Below, in pieces: positions 1-9,253 of a stretch of DNA of 64,000 nt. The translations under genes were made by a program, and so were the position numbers. Position 1 is the first letter of the stretch. Every line of letters starts with the position of its first letter. The stretch spans positions 62,001 through 126,000 of the forward strand of contig NZ_JAIWJY010000001.1 of the NCBI RefSeq assembly GCF_028829235.1, given 5' to 3'. The DNA comes from Tenacibaculum larymnensis. GTDB lineage: Bacteria > Bacteroidota > Bacteroidia > Flavobacteriales > Flavobacteriaceae. The notes beneath the pieces were generated by a model. It ran no database searches and was not told the origin of the DNA. It saw only the letters and a program-made list of their open reading frames with translations.

Positions 1-700
1 ATGCCTCTACTCTGGCATTGAGAGCTTTATTAAACTTTAAAAAGGAAGAAGGTGTATTAAAACCAGTGTATCCACTCCCTAATTCAAACGGAAAATCAGA
101 ACCACCATTTTCAAGATCCGTTGCTGCTTCTGATAATAGATTAAAAATTGCTGTCAAAGCACTTGTATAATCAACAATTGGTCCCAAATTATCAGGGTCA
201 CTAACATCTAAACGTATTCCATTACCTGCTTGATTATTTGACAGCATTAAAAATTCATGAGCCTTTAATGTATTTAACACCCCTCTAGTAGCTGCTATTT
301 CTTCAGCTGAAAAGTCAGATGTAGTATTTTCCAATCCTTGTAAAGCTAAATTAATATCCTTTATAGCTGCATACCTTGCACCCCAAGGAGCGGTAGTATA
401 AAAAGTGTTATTATCTAAATTTCCAGTAACAACATCACCTTCAAACCTTGGATCTGAATTTGTAAAATAATAATACTCTCTACCTAATATACTCTGTACA
501 TCAACCTGTGTAGCTAGACGAACTCTCATATCCGACAAAACCCCTGAAACAGCTTGAGGCAGCTCTCCCCTAGATAAATCCGAAGATATAGACCCTGTAC
601 TTGCTCCATTTAAACTTTCTCCCCCATCTAACTGACATGATATAAGTCCTAGTAAGGTTATTGCTAAAGTTACTATACCTATTTTTTTTGCTATTTTCAT
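1..700 (-). CDS. SusD/RagB-like outer-membrane lipoprotein (partial)
   Basis: Substrate-binding lipoprotein that caps a SusC-type transporter at the cell surface. Reading down from the ATG at 698-700 gives a charged start, a hydrophobic stretch and a lipobox ending in Cys22 (LISC), then a Gly/Ser-rich linker and a helical region (motifs such as GREYYYF and LKAHEFLML) typical of the SusD N-terminal half. About 233 codons are visible; the C-terminal half lies beyond the window edge. It starts 19 bases after the SusC stop, so the two form a susCD operon. The substrate cannot be told from what is visible. Confidence 0.85.
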   Translation of the reverse strand, partial: MKIAKKIGIVTLAITLLGLISCQLDGGESLNGASTGSISSDLSRGELPQAVSGVLSDMRVRLATQVDVQSILGREYYYFTNSDPRFEGDVVTGNLDNNTFYTTAPWGARYAAIKDINLALQGLENTTSDFSAEEIAATRGVLNTLKAHEFLMLSNNQAGNGIRLDVSDPDNLGPIVDYTSALTAIFNLLSEAATDLENGGSDFPFELGSGYTGFNTPSSFLKFNKALNARVEA

Positions 701-719
701 TGTTATACTTTTTTTAAAA

Positions 720-3701
720 TTAAAATTGTGCTGATAGATGAAACATATACCTTTTAGAAGATGGAAAAGGAGTCACCTCAACCCCAGTAGAAAGCCCATT
801 TCCTCCAAAGTTAGACACTTCTGGATCATAGCTATTATAATCAAAAATATTAACTAAATTATTTCCAGAAAAACCAATTTTTAAACTGGAAACTGCTCCA
901 CTAAAAACATTATCTAATACTTCTTTATCAAAACTATAATACAACCCTACCTCTCTAAGTCTTAGATAAGAAGCATCTTCTACAAAAGGTCTTGCATTAC
1001 CAGCAAACAAACCATTATTAATCCTATAGGTCCCATTTGGTATAACTCCGTCTGGATCCAAAGTAATTTCATCATAATCATTACTAGTTCCTCCAAAATC
1101 TGACAATAATTTAGATAAATTTATATTATCGCCTCCTTTTTTCCAGTGCCATAAAAATGATAAGCTTATATTCTTATATTTTAAAGTATTATTAAATGAC
1201 ATTTGAAAATCTGGCTCTGCATCTCCTAATTTTACTACAGGTGTTCCTGGTCCAGTAGTTCCTACAATTTGAGTTACACTTTTTCCCTCCTCAATTTGAA
1301 ACTGCCCTAAGCTATTACCAAATCCCCCAAGATTGAATGTTGGAACATTCAACATAGTCATTTTAGACCTATTCCTATACCAACTTACTCCAGAATCCCA
1401 TGTAAAATCCTCAGAATCAAAAACCTTCGCATTCAACCCTATTTCAAAACCTTTATTCTGAAGTTCTCCTGCATTCACCCATTCAGTAGTATATCCTGTT
1501 GATGGTTCAGTATTAGCTGTTAACAACAAGTCTTCTACATCCTTCTTATAATATGTAAATTCTAAAGACAGTCTGTCATTTAAAAAACCTGCATCAAAAC
1601 CGACTTCTAATTCCTTCTGTCTTTCTGGTTTTATCTTAGCATTTCCTCTAGTTATTGGCACAACAATACCTACATTCCCATCTATTGAAGTATTTCCATA
1701 TATAGTATATAGAGAACCAAATGCCGCAAAAGTTCCTGCTTCACCGTAAGCCCCTCTCAATTTCAGTCTATTGAATCCTTTTTTCTCTCCCCAAAACTTA
1801 AAATTATGTAAATTAGAGGCTAAAGATGCTTTTGGATAATAAAACAATTCGTTCGGATCTCCATTATTTGTTGATTTATCTCCTCTTATACCTAAAGTTG
1901 CAATTATCTTGTTTTGATAATTAATAGCTTCTTGAACATAAAATCCAAAGTCTTCTTGTTCTAATCTAAATTGATTAACATTTTGATTAGCACTTTGATC
2001 TACATTCGTTTCTGAAGCAATTAAATCCGTCGCCGTTACTCTTACTACATTTTGAGAAAACTGTTCATTTGTAAGACCTGCTTGCGTAGTGAATCTTAGA
2101 TCGTTTTTTGTATTAAAATTATGCACTAAAAAAGCTGAGTAATTTGAATTTGTGTTTACCGTATTACTAATTGCAGTAAGACCATTTATCCCACCGTTAT
2201 CAGGCCTCATGAACTGTAATTCTTTGGGAAATATCACAGTAGCTGTAAGTGTGTAATGATCAGTACCTGCTTTAGCCACAAACTTTAAACTTGAATTATC
2301 ATTTCTATATATGTCATATTCATAAGATCCACCAACAATGAATCTTTTAATTCTTTCATTATTTGTCATTAAATCTCTTGTTTGAAGAGGGTTTGAAGAA
2401 TTATTAGGGTGATCTGGATAATTACCATTTGCATCTGGCAATAAATAATCCCAAGGTCTTGTTGCTGTTAGAGCCACGCCAATAGTCGCTCCTGAATTGT
2501 CATTATTAAAAAAACCTCTGTCGGCTGAAGAATTTATATAATTACTTGATAAGGATATTTTCATTTTTTCATTTAACTGATGTCCTAAATTCAACCTTAC
2601 CGAAGTCTTATCGTATCCTGTATTTTTTACAATTCCATTTTCTTGACTCCTAGAAAAACCTGCAAAGTAAGTTGTTTTTTCTGACCCTCCCGACAAACTT
2701 AAATTAGTCTTTGTTATTATTCCTTTTTCTCCAAATAACTCTTTTTCATAATCCCTTAATTTTCCTGCATTTTTTGCTGCTGTATAAAGCACCCCTTCTC
2801 CTGGAAACTGAGACTCAACCAATTCTTCTGTCCATTTTCTTTGTCCTTGTAAATTAATTATTTCATTAAACCCTACAGATTGTGAAAAATTTACTCTGGC
2901 TTTTCCAGTTTTTCCTGATTTAGTTGTTATTATTACAACTCCAGCAGCCCCCCTCGATCCATAGATAGCTGAAGCCGAAGCCCCTTTCAATATTTCTATA
3001 CTCTCTATATCATTAGGGTTAATATCCGCAATCCTATTAGTAGCATTATCCTGAGAAGAGGCATTACCACCAGTTGAAGCTTGAGAAACTGTATTTAGTC
3101 CTCCTGAAGAAATACTACTATTATCAACATAAACACCGTCAATAATATATAAAGGCTGGGAATTACCATTTATTGATGTAATACCTCTTAGCTTTACAGA
3201 CAGCCCTCCTCCTGGCGCTCCTGAATTTGAGGTTATCACAGCTCCTGTAAACTTCCCTGCTAAAGCACCGTCTAGTGTTTGTGGAGGAGCTACCCCTGCT
3301 AGTTTTTCAGCAGAAATAGTAGCTACAGAATTTGCTAAATTTTTTCTTTTTACTGTAGATGCTAAACCCGAAATTACCACCTCTTCTAAAACATCTGAAT
3401 CTTCTCGTAATGTTACTTGTATGAAAGTATCTGTATTGACTACGTTTTTTTCTATAGTAACAAACCCTAAAGAAGATATTATAACTACCGTCGGAAGTTT
3501 TTTTACATTTAAACTAAATTCACCACTCTCATTGGAAGTGGTTCCATTTGTTGTTCCTTTTTCTATAATATTTGCAAAAGGAATACTTTCTCCATTTACG
3601 CCCACTATTTTCCCTTTTATTGTTTGTCCGTAAATAAAACTAGAAAACAAGAAAATAAGTGCGTTAATTAGCAGTGTCTTGCTAAATGACATTTTTTTCA
3701 T
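720..3701 (-). CDS. SusC/RagA family TonB-linked outer-membrane receptor
   Basis: Outer-membrane beta-barrel that imports an oligomer or other large nutrient with its SusD partner, driven by TonB. Of 993 residues, 1-25 form a signal peptide (ending FIYGQ), about 26-110 a carboxypeptidase-D-like domain (TIKGKIVGVNGESIPFANI), then a plug with the SusC signatures LRGITSINGNSQPLYIIDGV and IESIEILKGASASAIYGSRG, then the barrel ending in Phe (HLSAQF). The length is usual for SusC. The substrate is unknown; no glycoside hydrolase or sulfatase lies beside it in this window, so a polysaccharide locus is not established. It is divergent from the MoxR operon. Confidence 0.93.
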   Translation of the reverse strand: MKKMSFSKTLLINALIFLFSSFIYGQTIKGKIVGVNGESIPFANIIEKGTTNGTTSNESGEFSLNVKKLPTVVIISSLGFVTIEKNVVNTDTFIQVTLREDSDVLEEVVISGLASTVKRKNLANSVATISAEKLAGVAPPQTLDGALAGKFTGAVITSNSGAPGGGLSVKLRGITSINGNSQPLYIIDGVYVDNSSISSGGLNTVSQASTGGNASSQDNATNRIADINPNDIESIEILKGASASAIYGSRGAAGVVIITTKSGKTGKARVNFSQSVGFNEIINLQGQRKWTEELVESQFPGEGVLYTAAKNAGKLRDYEKELFGEKGIITKTNLSLSGGSEKTTYFAGFSRSQENGIVKNTGYDKTSVRLNLGHQLNEKMKISLSSNYINSSADRGFFNNDNSGATIGVALTATRPWDYLLPDANGNYPDHPNNSSNPLQTRDLMTNNERIKRFIVGGSYEYDIYRNDNSSLKFVAKAGTDHYTLTATVIFPKELQFMRPDNGGINGLTAISNTVNTNSNYSAFLVHNFNTKNDLRFTTQAGLTNEQFSQNVVRVTATDLIASETNVDQSANQNVNQFRLEQEDFGFYVQEAINYQNKIIATLGIRGDKSTNNGDPNELFYYPKASLASNLHNFKFWGEKKGFNRLKLRGAYGEAGTFAAFGSLYTIYGNTSIDGNVGIVVPITRGNAKIKPERQKELEVGFDAGFLNDRLSLEFTYYKKDVEDLLLTANTEPSTGYTTEWVNAGELQNKGFEIGLNAKVFDSEDFTWDSGVSWYRNRSKMTMLNVPTFNLGGFGNSLGQFQIEEGKSVTQIVGTTGPGTPVVKLGDAEPDFQMSFNNTLKYKNISLSFLWHWKKGGDNINLSKLLSDFGGTSNDYDEITLDPDGVIPNGTYRINNGLFAGNARPFVEDASYLRLREVGLYYSFDKEVLDNVFSGAVSSLKIGFSGNNLVNIFDYNSYDPEVSNFGGNGLSTGVEVTPFPSSKRYMFHLSAQF

Positions 3702-3888
3702 AAAATTTAAGTTTAAAGTTAGTAGAAGCTAAATTTCATTTTTTTTATTTACAAAAGCAAATTATAAACAACTTATTTTCAGTCAAATAAACACACTCAC
3801 TAGAAACTAAACTTTAAAGAAGGATACTTTGCTGCTTGTAAATACAAGGTTTAACCAACTTTTAACAACTAAAAAAACACTATTATTG

Positions 3889-3896
3889 TAGCTTTG
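3889..3896 (+). promoter_or_regulatory. Candidate -7 promoter element of the MoxR/Bat operon
   Basis: TAGCTTTG fits the Bacteroidota -7 consensus TAnnTTTG and lies 32 bases before the MoxR ATG, in the 227-base divergent gap between susC and moxR. No clear -33 TTTG is seen at the expected distance; a TTAACAA-like stretch lies nearby. Confidence 0.5.
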
Positions 3897-3928
3897 TTTC
3901 ATATAAATTCTAATTTATTTCAATTACT

Positions 3929-4918
3929 ATGGATATAGATGTAAGAGCCATCAATGAAAAAATAGAAAGAGAAAGTGCTTTTGTAGATTTATTAACTACA
4001 GAAATGAACAAAGTAATTGTGGGTCAAAAACACATGATTGAGCGATTACTAATTGGACTTTTAGGAAATGGACATATCTTATTAGAAGGTGTTCCTGGGC
4101 TTGCAAAAACCTTAGCAATTAACACACTTTCAAAAGCAGTTGACGGAAGCTTTAGTCGTATTCAGTTTACTCCAGATTTATTACCTGCTGATGTGGTAGG
4201 TACTATGATATACAATGTAAAGGAAAATGATTTCTCTATTAAAAAGGGACCTATTTTTGCCAACTTTGTATTAGCTGATGAGATCAACCGTGCCCCTGCT
4301 AAAGTACAGTCTGCTTTATTAGAAGCAATGCAAGAGCGTCAAATTACTATTGGAGATGAAACTTTTAAATTAGATGAGCCTTTCTTGGTAATGGCCACTC
4401 AAAACCCAGTAGAACAAGAAGGAACTTACCCGCTTCCTGAAGCACAGGTAGACCGTTTTATGTTAAAAACTGTAATTGACTATCCAAAATTACAAGACGA
4501 GCAACTTATTATGCGTCAAAACTTAAACGGAAGTTTTCAAAAAATAAACCCTGTAATTTCTATAGACCAGATTATAAAAGCTCGTAACGTAGTTAATGAG
4601 GTTTATATGGATGAAAAAATCGAAAAATATATCTTAGATATTGTTTTCGCAACTCGTTATCCTGAAAAATATAATTTAGAAAAATTAAAACCTCTTATCA
4701 GTTTTGGATCTTCTCCTCGTGGTAGTATCGCTTTAGCAAAAGCTGCAAAATGTTATGCTTTCATCAAACGAAGAGGATACGTGATTCCTGAAGATGTTAG
4801 AGCAATAGTAAATGATGTTTTACGCCACAGAATTGGTATTACATATGAAGCAGAAGCTGAAAACATTACATCTATAGATATTATCAATTCTATTATTAAC
4901 GAAGTACAAGTACCTTAA
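3929..4918 (+). CDS. MoxR family AAA+ ATPase
   Basis: Chaperone-like AAA+ ATPase thought to work on the von Willebrand factor A (VWA) proteins encoded next to it. The 329 residues show Walker A GVPGLAKT (54-61), Walker B VLADEIN (about 114-120), the sensor ATQNPVEQEGTYPLPEAQ and an arginine-rich GSSPRGS motif near the C terminus, all diagnostic of MoxR. It is the first gene of the operon running through DUF58, BatA, BatB, BatC, BatD and BatE. The -7 element 32 bases upstream is the likely operon promoter. The family is certain; the exact client is inferred from context. Confidence 0.95.
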   Translation: MDIDVRAINEKIERESAFVDLLTTEMNKVIVGQKHMIERLLIGLLGNGHILLEGVPGLAKTLAINTLSKAVDGSFSRIQFTPDLLPADVVGTMIYNVKENDFSIKKGPIFANFVLADEINRAPAKVQSALLEAMQERQITIGDETFKLDEPFLVMATQNPVEQEGTYPLPEAQVDRFMLKTVIDYPKLQDEQLIMRQNLNGSFQKINPVISIDQIIKARNVVNEVYMDEKIEKYILDIVFATRYPEKYNLEKLKPLISFGSSPRGSIALAKAAKCYAFIKRRGYVIPEDVRAIVNDVLRHRIGITYEAEAENITSIDIINSIINEVQVP

Positions 4919-4919
4919 T

Positions 4920-4989
4920 CAATTATCAATGAGCAATTATCAGCCAAAAACACTTTACTGATTATTGATAACTGTTAACTGACAATTGA
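4920..4989. repeat. Short imperfect inverted and direct repeats between moxR and the DUF58 gene
   Basis: The 75-base gap holds CAATTATCA twice, five bases apart. The second copy, as CAATTATCAG, faces CTGATTATTG with one mismatch, making a possible hairpin. ACTGTTAACTGA at 4971-4982 recurs exactly at 54464-54475, also just before a start codon. There is no U-tract, so it is not a standard terminator. Confidence 0.45.
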
Positions 4990-4993
4990 AAAC

Positions 4994-5860
4994 ATGGATA
5001 CAAAAGAGTTACTAAAAAAAGTTCGAAAAATAGAAATAAAGACACGTAGGTTGTCTAATCATATTTTTGGAGGAGAATATCACTCAACCTTTAAAGGTAG
5101 AGGTATGACTTTTTCTGAAGTACGTCAATATCAATATGGAGACGATATCAGGGCTATTGATTGGAACGTTACTGCTCGCTACAACGAACCTTATGTAAAA
5201 GTTTTTGAAGAAGAACGCGAACTTACCATGATGTTGGTAGTAGACATTTCTGGTTCTGAGTTTTTTGGTACTTCTGAACAATTTAAAAAAGATACTGTAA
5301 CAGAAATTGCCGCAACATTGGCTTTTTCTGCTATTCAAAATAACGATAAAGTCGGGTTAATTCTGTTTTCTGATCAAGTTGAACTGTATATTCCTCCTAA
5401 AAAAGGGAAAAGTCACGTATTACGAATTATCCGTGAGCTTATCGAGTTTCAACCAAAAAGTAGACAAACTAATATCAGTGAAGCTCTCAAATTTTTATCC
5501 AACATCATGAAAAAGAAAGCAATTGTTTTTATGCTTTCTGATTTTATGGATGATGGTTATGAACGTACGTTAAAAATTGTTGGCAATAAACATGATGTAA
5601 CCGGTATACGTGTATATGACAGACATGATGAGGAAATCCCTAATTTAGGAATGGTTCCTATGATGGATGCTGAAACAGGAAAAACTCAATTGGTTAATAC
5701 GAGTTCAAAATCAGTTAGAACTCATTATAAGGCTAACGCCTTGCGTTTAACTGATTATTTTGAAACCTCTTTTACTAAAAGTGGTGCTGGAACTATAAGC
5801 ACTAGAGTTGATGAAAGTTACGTACGAAAATTGTTAGGTTATTTTAAACGAAAAGGATAA
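4994..5860 (+). CDS. DUF58 domain protein (VWA-like)
   Basis: DUF58 proteins are cytosolic VWA-like partners of MoxR ATPases. The 288 residues include the family's signature around residues 30-60 (GRGMTFSEVRQYQYGDDIR, AIDWNVTAR) and an abbreviated VWA core with VVDISGSE in the MIDAS position. No signal peptide or membrane segment is seen, unlike BatA and BatB. It follows moxR after a 75-base gap with small repeats and precedes the DUF4381-like gene by 9 bases, so co-expression is likely. Its molecular role is not established in this group. Confidence 0.92.
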   Translation: MDTKELLKKVRKIEIKTRRLSNHIFGGEYHSTFKGRGMTFSEVRQYQYGDDIRAIDWNVTARYNEPYVKVFEEERELTMMLVVDISGSEFFGTSEQFKKDTVTEIAATLAFSAIQNNDKVGLILFSDQVELYIPPKKGKSHVLRIIRELIEFQPKSRQTNISEALKFLSNIMKKKAIVFMLSDFMDDGYERTLKIVGNKHDVTGIRVYDRHDEEIPNLGMVPMMDAETGKTQLVNTSSKSVRTHYKANALRLTDYFETSFTKSGAGTISTRVDESYVRKLLGYFKRKG

Positions 5861-5869
5861 GAACAAATA

Positions 5870-6787
5870 ATGAGACACAAACTACTTTACATATGCTTGT
5901 TTTTAACTTCTTTTGCCTTTGCACAACAACCTCAGGTAAAAGCAGAAATTGACACAACAAACATCAGAATTGGAGAACAGTTTCAATATAAAATATCTGT
6001 TGATGAAACTGAAAATGTTATCATTCCTAAACTAGAAAACTTAAAAGGATTAGAGGTTATCGATACACTCAAAATCGACACTATTGAAAACAAACTCATC
6101 CGAAAGTATATTTTAACAGGTTTTGATAGCGGTGCTTTTTACATTCCGCAACAACAAATATTCATTAGAAATCAAGCTTATTTAACCGATAGTTTACTAG
6201 TTAACGTAGCTACTATTCCTATTGACACTACTAAAATTAAAAAATTTCCTATTAAAGGAATTAAGGGAGAACCATATCAGTTTGACGATTTCAAACAATA
6301 CATCTGGTGGGTTGTAATAGCCTTTATTATTATAGCTCTACTACTCTACTTCTTTGTTTTCAAAAAGAAAAAAGAACAAGAAGAAAAGGTTGTTATTCCT
6401 TTGTTACCTCCATATGAAGAAGCAATACAAAAACTGGAGGAGCTTGACAAAAAACTGCTATGGCAAAACAATCAGGTTAAAAAATATTACAGTGAATTAA
6501 CAGACATTGTAAGAGGTTATATTGAACGAGAGTTACATGTCCCAGCCTTAGAGAGTACTACTGATGAACTAATTGACGTTTTAAAAGACTTCAATGACAC
6601 AAAATCAATAGAAACATCTAGGGAAATTATTGACAAATTAAAGGGACTGTTACAAGAGTCTGACTTAGTAAAATTTGCAAAGTCTAAGCCTTTATCGCAC
6701 GAAATAGAGGAAGATCGAAAAGATGCTAAGCTTATAATAGACAATTTAAAACCTAAAAAACAAGAAGAAGATGATGAAGTGGAATAA
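5870..6787 (+). CDS. DUF4381/BatD-like membrane protein of the bat operon
   Basis: 305 residues: signal peptide (ends SFAFAQQ), a periplasmic beta-rich domain of about 120 residues resembling one BatD repeat, a transmembrane helix around residues 145-165 (YIWWVVIAFIIIALLLYFFVF), then a charged cytoplasmic helical domain (ELTDIVRGYIERELHVPALE) like the C-terminal part of BatD. It overlaps the batA start by 17 bases (14 if the second ATG is used), which suggests translational coupling. It is probably a short BatD relative acting with BatA, BatB and MoxR at the inner membrane. The family assignment rests on architecture and context rather than a diagnostic motif. Confidence 0.75.
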   Translation: MRHKLLYICLFLTSFAFAQQPQVKAEIDTTNIRIGEQFQYKISVDETENVIIPKLENLKGLEVIDTLKIDTIENKLIRKYILTGFDSGAFYIPQQQIFIRNQAYLTDSLLVNVATIPIDTTKIKKFPIKGIKGEPYQFDDFKQYIWWVVIAFIIIALLLYFFVFKKKKEQEEKVVIPLLPPYEEAIQKLEELDKKLLWQNNQVKKYYSELTDIVRGYIERELHVPALESTTDELIDVLKDFNDTKSIETSREIIDKLKGLLQESDLVKFAKSKPLSHEIEEDRKDAKLIIDNLKPKKQEEDDEVE

Positions 6788-7781
6788 TTTCGAGTTTCAT
6801 AGTCCCGAGTTTTTATGGTTGCTAGTATTAATTCCTTTATTAGCTTTTTGGAGTTTTTATACCCGAAAAAAGGATAGTGCTCAGCTTAGAATACCAAGCA
6901 CTAGAGGTTTTAAAGTGCAAGGTTCAATTTTACCTAAACTAAAACCCCTATTACAACTCTTAAGATTATTGGCATTAACCTGCTTAATAGTTGCTTTGGC
7001 ACGCCCTAGAAATGTAGCTGTTAGTAAAAAAACAAAGACGAATAGAGGAATTGATATTGTAATGGCTGTTGATGTTTCGGCCAGTATGTTAGCAAAAGAC
7101 CTTAAACCAAACCGCCTGGAAGCTTTAAAAAGAGTTGCAACTGACTTTATAAACCGACGTCCAAATGATCGTATTGGTATTGTAGTCTATGCAGGAGAAA
7201 GTTTTACACAAACTCCAATAACTAGTGATAAATCTATTGTAAAAAGAACCATTTCAGAAATTAAATGGGGACAACTAGAAGGAGGAACAGCTATTGGAAT
7301 GGGCTTAGGTTCTGCGGTTAACAGACTAAAAGATAGCAAAGCCAAAAGTAAAGTGATTATCTTATTGACAGACGGTGTAAATAACGCTGGTTTTGTTGAC
7401 CCTAAGACTGCTACTGATTTAGCAAAAGGAAACGGAATTAAGGTTTATACTATTGGTATTGGAACTAACGGAATGGCTCCTTTCCCTTGGGCTAAAGACC
7501 CAAGAACGGGAAAAATTTCATTTAAAAATCAACCAGTTGAAATTGACGAAGATTTACTAAAGCATATTGCCAATGAAACTAGCGGTAAATATTTTAGAGC
7601 AACTAACAACACCAAATTAAAAGAAATTTACGACGAGATTGACAAGTTAGAAAAAACTAAAATCGAAGAATTTAAGTATTATAATTACTCTGAAAAATAT
7701 CGTTTTTTAGTACTTCTAGCAGGAATATTTTTACTCTTAGAGTTCACCCTAAAAAATACAGTATTTAAAAGTTTTATATAA
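6771..7781 (+). CDS. batA: BatA, membrane-anchored VWA domain protein
   Basis: Inner-membrane VWA protein of the Bacteroides aerotolerance operon. The 336 residues have two N-terminal membrane segments (about 14-30 and 58-77), a periplasmic VWA domain with a complete MIDAS start DVSAS (101-105), a conserved TDG later (LLTDGVNNAG), and a C-terminal helix (FLVLLAGIFLLLEFTL). Two adjacent ATGs (6771 and 6774) are possible starts. It normally sits directly before batB, but here a four-helix-bundle gene lies between them. Disruption of bat genes affects oxygen tolerance in Bacteroides fragilis; in an aerobe the role is less clear. Confidence 0.93.
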   Translation: MMKWNNFEFHSPEFLWLLVLIPLLAFWSFYTRKKDSAQLRIPSTRGFKVQGSILPKLKPLLQLLRLLALTCLIVALARPRNVAVSKKTKTNRGIDIVMAVDVSASMLAKDLKPNRLEALKRVATDFINRRPNDRIGIVVYAGESFTQTPITSDKSIVKRTISEIKWGQLEGGTAIGMGLGSAVNRLKDSKAKSKVIILLTDGVNNAGFVDPKTATDLAKGNGIKVYTIGIGTNGMAPFPWAKDPRTGKISFKNQPVEIDEDLLKHIANETSGKYFRATNNTKLKEIYDEIDKLEKTKIEEFKYYNYSEKYRFLVLLAGIFLLLEFTLKNTVFKSFI

Positions 7782-7789
7782 AACTGTGT

Positions 7790-8193
7790 AATTGTTAAAC
7801 TGTTTAAAAGTTAAAAATGTATATTTTCTCCTTTGAAAAATTAGAAGTTTGGAAAGAAGCTGTTAAGCTTTCTAAAAAAATATATTCTGTTACAGAAAAT
7901 TTTCCTGATTCAGAAAAGTTTGGTTTAACAAACCAACTAAGAAGAGCCTCTGTTTTTATTTCTTCTAATTTAGCAGAAGGAACAACACGAATAACAAACA
8001 AAGACAAAGCTCATTTTACATCTATAGCATATAGTTCAACAATGGAAGTTCTGAGTCAATTAATTGTTTCAAGAGATTTAAACTTTTTAAATGAAGAAGA
8101 CTATTTAAAATTAAGAAATACCATATACAAAATTTCTAACATGTTGAATTCTTTACGAAAATCACAGTTAAACGATTAAACGTATCAACAATT
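7790..8193. repeat. Imperfect inverted repeats bracketing the four-helix-bundle gene
   Basis: AATTGTTaaactGTTTAA (7790-7807) and, on the opposite strand, AATTGTTgatacGTTTAA (8176-8193) agree at both outer blocks (13 fixed positions) and differ in the 5-base centre. They flank the inserted gene; the right copy overlaps its stop codon. This suggests a small movable unit. No transposase is present. Confidence 0.5.
7817..8179 (+). CDS. Four-helix-bundle protein (23S rRNA intervening-sequence / S23 family)
   Basis: A 120-residue protein with the family's hallmarks: an N-terminal FEKLEVWKEAVKLSKKIY helix, FGLTNQLRRASVFISSNLAEG in the second helix, and an alternation of heptads compatible with four helices. 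The family was first seen inside intervening sequences of 23S rRNA genes and is scattered in many bacterial genomes; its function is unknown. Here it lies alone between batA (35 bases) and batB (28 bases), where the bat operon is normally contiguous, and is bracketed by imperfect inverted repeats. It is probably an insertion rather than a Bat component. Confidence 0.9.
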   Translation: MYIFSFEKLEVWKEAVKLSKKIYSVTENFPDSEKFGLTNQLRRASVFISSNLAEGTTRITNKDKAHFTSIAYSSTMEVLSQLIVSRDLNFLNEEDYLKLRNTIYKISNMLNSLRKSQLND

Positions 8194-8207
8194 AAACTAT
8201 CCGAAGG

Positions 8208-9245
8208 ATGTACAAATTAGAAGAACCAATATATTTTTATCTTTTTGCAATTATTCCTGTAATAATTGTGGTTTTCCTATTAGTTTTATGGTGGAAAAAA
8301 CGAACTCAAAAAAAGTTTGCTAATCCAGCTCTTTTATCTAAAATAGCACCAAACACATCAACCTTTAAATCAGTATTAAAACTTGTTTTCTTTTTAGTAG
8401 GATTATCGTTTTTAATTCTGTCATTAGTTAACCCTAAAATGGGAACAAAACTAAAAACCGTTAAAAGAGAAGGTGTTGATGTAGTGTTTGCTTTAGACGT
8501 TTCTAAAAGTATGTTAGCAGAAGATATTGCTCCTAACAGATTAGAAAAAGCAAAACAAATTATATCTAAAACTATTGATAAGTTAGGAAGTGATAGAGTT
8601 GGTATTATTATCTATGCAGGTAATGCTTATCCTTTACTACCTATTACCACCGATCATGCTGCTGCAAAAATGTTTTTGCAAAACGCCAATCCAGATATGG
8701 TTTCTAGTCAAGGAACAGCTATCAATGAAGCTTTAAATCTAGCAAACACTTATTACGATAACGATGAGCAAACTAATCGTTTTTTAATCATTATTTCAGA
8801 TGGTGAAGATCATCAAGAAGAAACTAAGCAAGTTGCTCAAAACATCGCCAACGAAGGTGTTAAAGTATATACAGTAGGTGTAGGAACTGAAAAAGGAGGC
8901 CCAATTCCTATTAAATTAAATGGCGCGCTTATTGGTTATAAAAAAGATAGAATGGGAGAAACAGTAATCACTCAAAGAAAACCTGATGTTTTACAAGGAA
9001 TTGCTGATGCTTCTGACGGACAATATTTTGATGGTAATAAAACTGAAAATCCAGTAGAAGCCATTGAAAAGATTATTGGAAATGCACAAAAAAATGAATT
9101 TGAGACAAAACAATTTTCTGATTATAAAGACCAATTTCAATGGTTTGTAGGTATTGGGCTGTTGTTTTTAATTTTAGATATGTTTTTATTTGACAAGAAA
9201 ACCAAATGGTTGAAGAAAGTAGATTTGTTTAACGAAGAATCTTAA
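8208..9245 (+). CDS. batB: BatB, membrane-anchored VWA domain protein
   Basis: Paralogue of BatA, 345 residues. Two N-terminal membrane helices (about 10-29 and 57-75) precede a VWA domain with MIDAS residues DVSKS (97-101) and IISDGEDH; a C-terminal helix (WFVGIGLLFLILDMFLF) closes it. It follows the inserted four-helix-bundle gene by 28 bases and precedes batC by 8 bases. BatA and BatB are thought to act together in the periplasm with the MoxR ATPase on the cytoplasmic side. Confidence 0.93.
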   Translation: MYKLEEPIYFYLFAIIPVIIVVFLLVLWWKKRTQKKFANPALLSKIAPNTSTFKSVLKLVFFLVGLSFLILSLVNPKMGTKLKTVKREGVDVVFALDVSKSMLAEDIAPNRLEKAKQIISKTIDKLGSDRVGIIIYAGNAYPLLPITTDHAAAKMFLQNANPDMVSSQGTAINEALNLANTYYDNDEQTNRFLIIISDGEDHQEETKQVAQNIANEGVKVYTVGVGTEKGGPIPIKLNGALIGYKKDRMGETVITQRKPDVLQGIADASDGQYFDGNKTENPVEAIEKIIGNAQKNEFETKQFSDYKDQFQWFVGIGLLFLILDMFLFDKKTKWLKKVDLFNEES

Positions 9246-9253
9246 AGTGTAGT

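Noticed and set aside
720..3701. SusCD as part of a polysaccharide utilisation locus
   Set aside because: No carbohydrate-active enzyme or regulator is visible nearby and the downstream side lies outside the window; the substrate is left open.
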